Below are positions 6,814 to 7,135 of a stretch of 7,135 bases of DNA, piece by piece. The notes beneath the pieces are model-generated. The model had not been told where the DNA came from, made no database searches, and worked only from the letters and a program-made list of their open reading frames with translations. The stretch's first letter is position 1. Each line of letters begins with the position of its first letter. This DNA comes from an uncultured Verrucomicrobiota bacterium (GTDB lineage: Bacteria > Verrucomicrobiota > Verrucomicrobiia > Limisphaerales > UBA9464), in assembly GCA_903925515.1 (NCBI GenBank), contig CAIYFP010000363.1:1-7135 (forward strand). Reading direction: 5' to 3'. The position numbers were made by a program, and so were the translations under genes.

Positions 6814-7020
6814 GCCCCACCGCGTCAGGCAATGACCCTGGAGGCCATCAAACCCACCACCCCATGACCTGTCCCCATGATCCATGCAAACAACTGCATC
6901 ACAACAGGTTAAGTCCATACCAGCCCACCCATCTCCCTCGTACCCTGCGCGCCTACCAGCCTTCATCCCCTGCTCCCGACCTAAACAACGCTTGCAACCC
7001 CGTAAACACGGCCTCAAATG
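6814..7020. other. Non-coding stretch between cas2 and the CRISPR array, possible leader or trailer
   Basis: I see no coding frame here. The plus strand is rich in C and A and poor in G, and its GC content is visibly below that of the genes. If the array is transcribed rightward this would be its leader, the site of new spacer insertion. If it is transcribed leftward this is the trailer. No convincing promoter and no terminator are seen. A short inverted pair GGCC at 7010-7013 and 7020-7023 lies against the first repeat. Confidence 0.4.
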
Positions 7021-7135
7021 GCCCCGGGGTTTGGATTAGCCCCCCAGCCGAAAGGCATTGGTGACTCCGTAGTGTTTTCCATGATGTCAATGCCCCTCGC
7101 CCCGTAGTTTGGATTAGCCCCCCAGCCGAAAGGCA
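7021..7135. CRISPR. CRISPR array edge: two repeats and one spacer, cut by window end
   Basis: Two copies of a 29-base segment, at 7029-7057 and 7107-7135, are identical and lie 78 bp apart. The segment starts GTTTGGATTAGCCCCCC and ends AGCCGAAAGGCA. The second copy runs to the last base of the window, so the repeat may extend further right, where the first copy continues TTGGTGAC. Similarity also extends left: GCCCCG occurs at 7021-7026 and at 7099-7104, with only two differing bases (GG versus TA) before the shared core. The full repeat is thus probably about 36-37 bp, with a spacer of about 41 bp, a size common in type III arrays. GCC-GAAA-GGC inside the repeat (7047-7056) can form a short hairpin. 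The adjacent cas1-cas2 make the CRISPR call firm; orientation is unresolved. Confidence 0.9.

Noticed and set aside
5341..7017. A 558-codon open frame on the minus strand across cas1, cas2 and the leader side
   Set aside because: It is antisense to two unmistakable genes, has no recognisable domain, and long antisense frames are expected in GC-rich DNA with codon-position bias.
6992..7020. Possible promoter TTGCAA with a CAAATG 17 bases later, before the first repeat
   Set aside because: The -10 match is poor and the array direction is unknown; it is no better than chance.
7067..7108. CCGTAGT seen in the spacer (7067-7073) and again just at the second repeat (7102-7108)
   Set aside because: A seven-base match is too short to call a duplication and is probably chance.

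Overview
The window is a GC-rich bacterial segment carrying the adaptation and signalling-effector part of a type III (cyclic-oligoadenylate, cOA) CRISPR-Cas locus. All genes lie on the plus strand and the spacing is tight. The host cannot be named from the sequence. High GC, an absence of clear Shine-Dalgarno sequences before most starts, and the gene families present (a CARF-adenosine deaminase and a four-helix-bundle-suffix protein) fit Verrucomicrobiota, perhaps Limisphaerales. That is a guess.

Layout, left to right: (1) the 3' end of a non-CRISPR gene, a four-helix-bundle suffix protein with a topoisomerase-type zinc ribbon (2-343). (2) Cad1, an N-terminal CARF sensor fused to an adenosine-deaminase domain (399-2288). 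(3) A Nudix hydrolase whose start overlaps the cad1 stop by 17 bp (2272-2889). (4) Card1/Can2, a CARF sensor fused to a PD-(D/E)XK nuclease (2920-4029). (5) A 115-bp gap holding a perfect 16-bp palindrome (4081-4096). (6) A CARF protein of the NE0113/TIGR02584 family, usually annotated as a ring nuclease, with a C-terminal region that looks like a winged helix (4145-5344). (7) cas1 (5353-6396) and cas2 (6538-6813). (8) About 200 bp without genes, then the edge of a CRISPR array: two repeat copies 78 bp apart, the second cut by the window end.

How the parts may work together: Cas10 is not in the window but is expected elsewhere in the genome. It would make cOA when the type III complex binds foreign RNA. 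cOA would switch on Cad1 (ATP to ITP in characterised relatives) and Card1 (nucleic-acid cleavage). The NE0113-family CARF protein could degrade cOA and, through its putative DNA-binding tail, report cOA level to transcription. The coupled Nudix enzyme is well placed to act on a nucleotide made or changed by Cad1. Cas1 and Cas2 add spacers to the adjacent array.

The individual families are known. The parts most worth following up are the Cad1-Nudix coupling, the CARF plus winged-helix protein with a palindrome in front of its gene, and the missing Cas10 and Cas7 genes.
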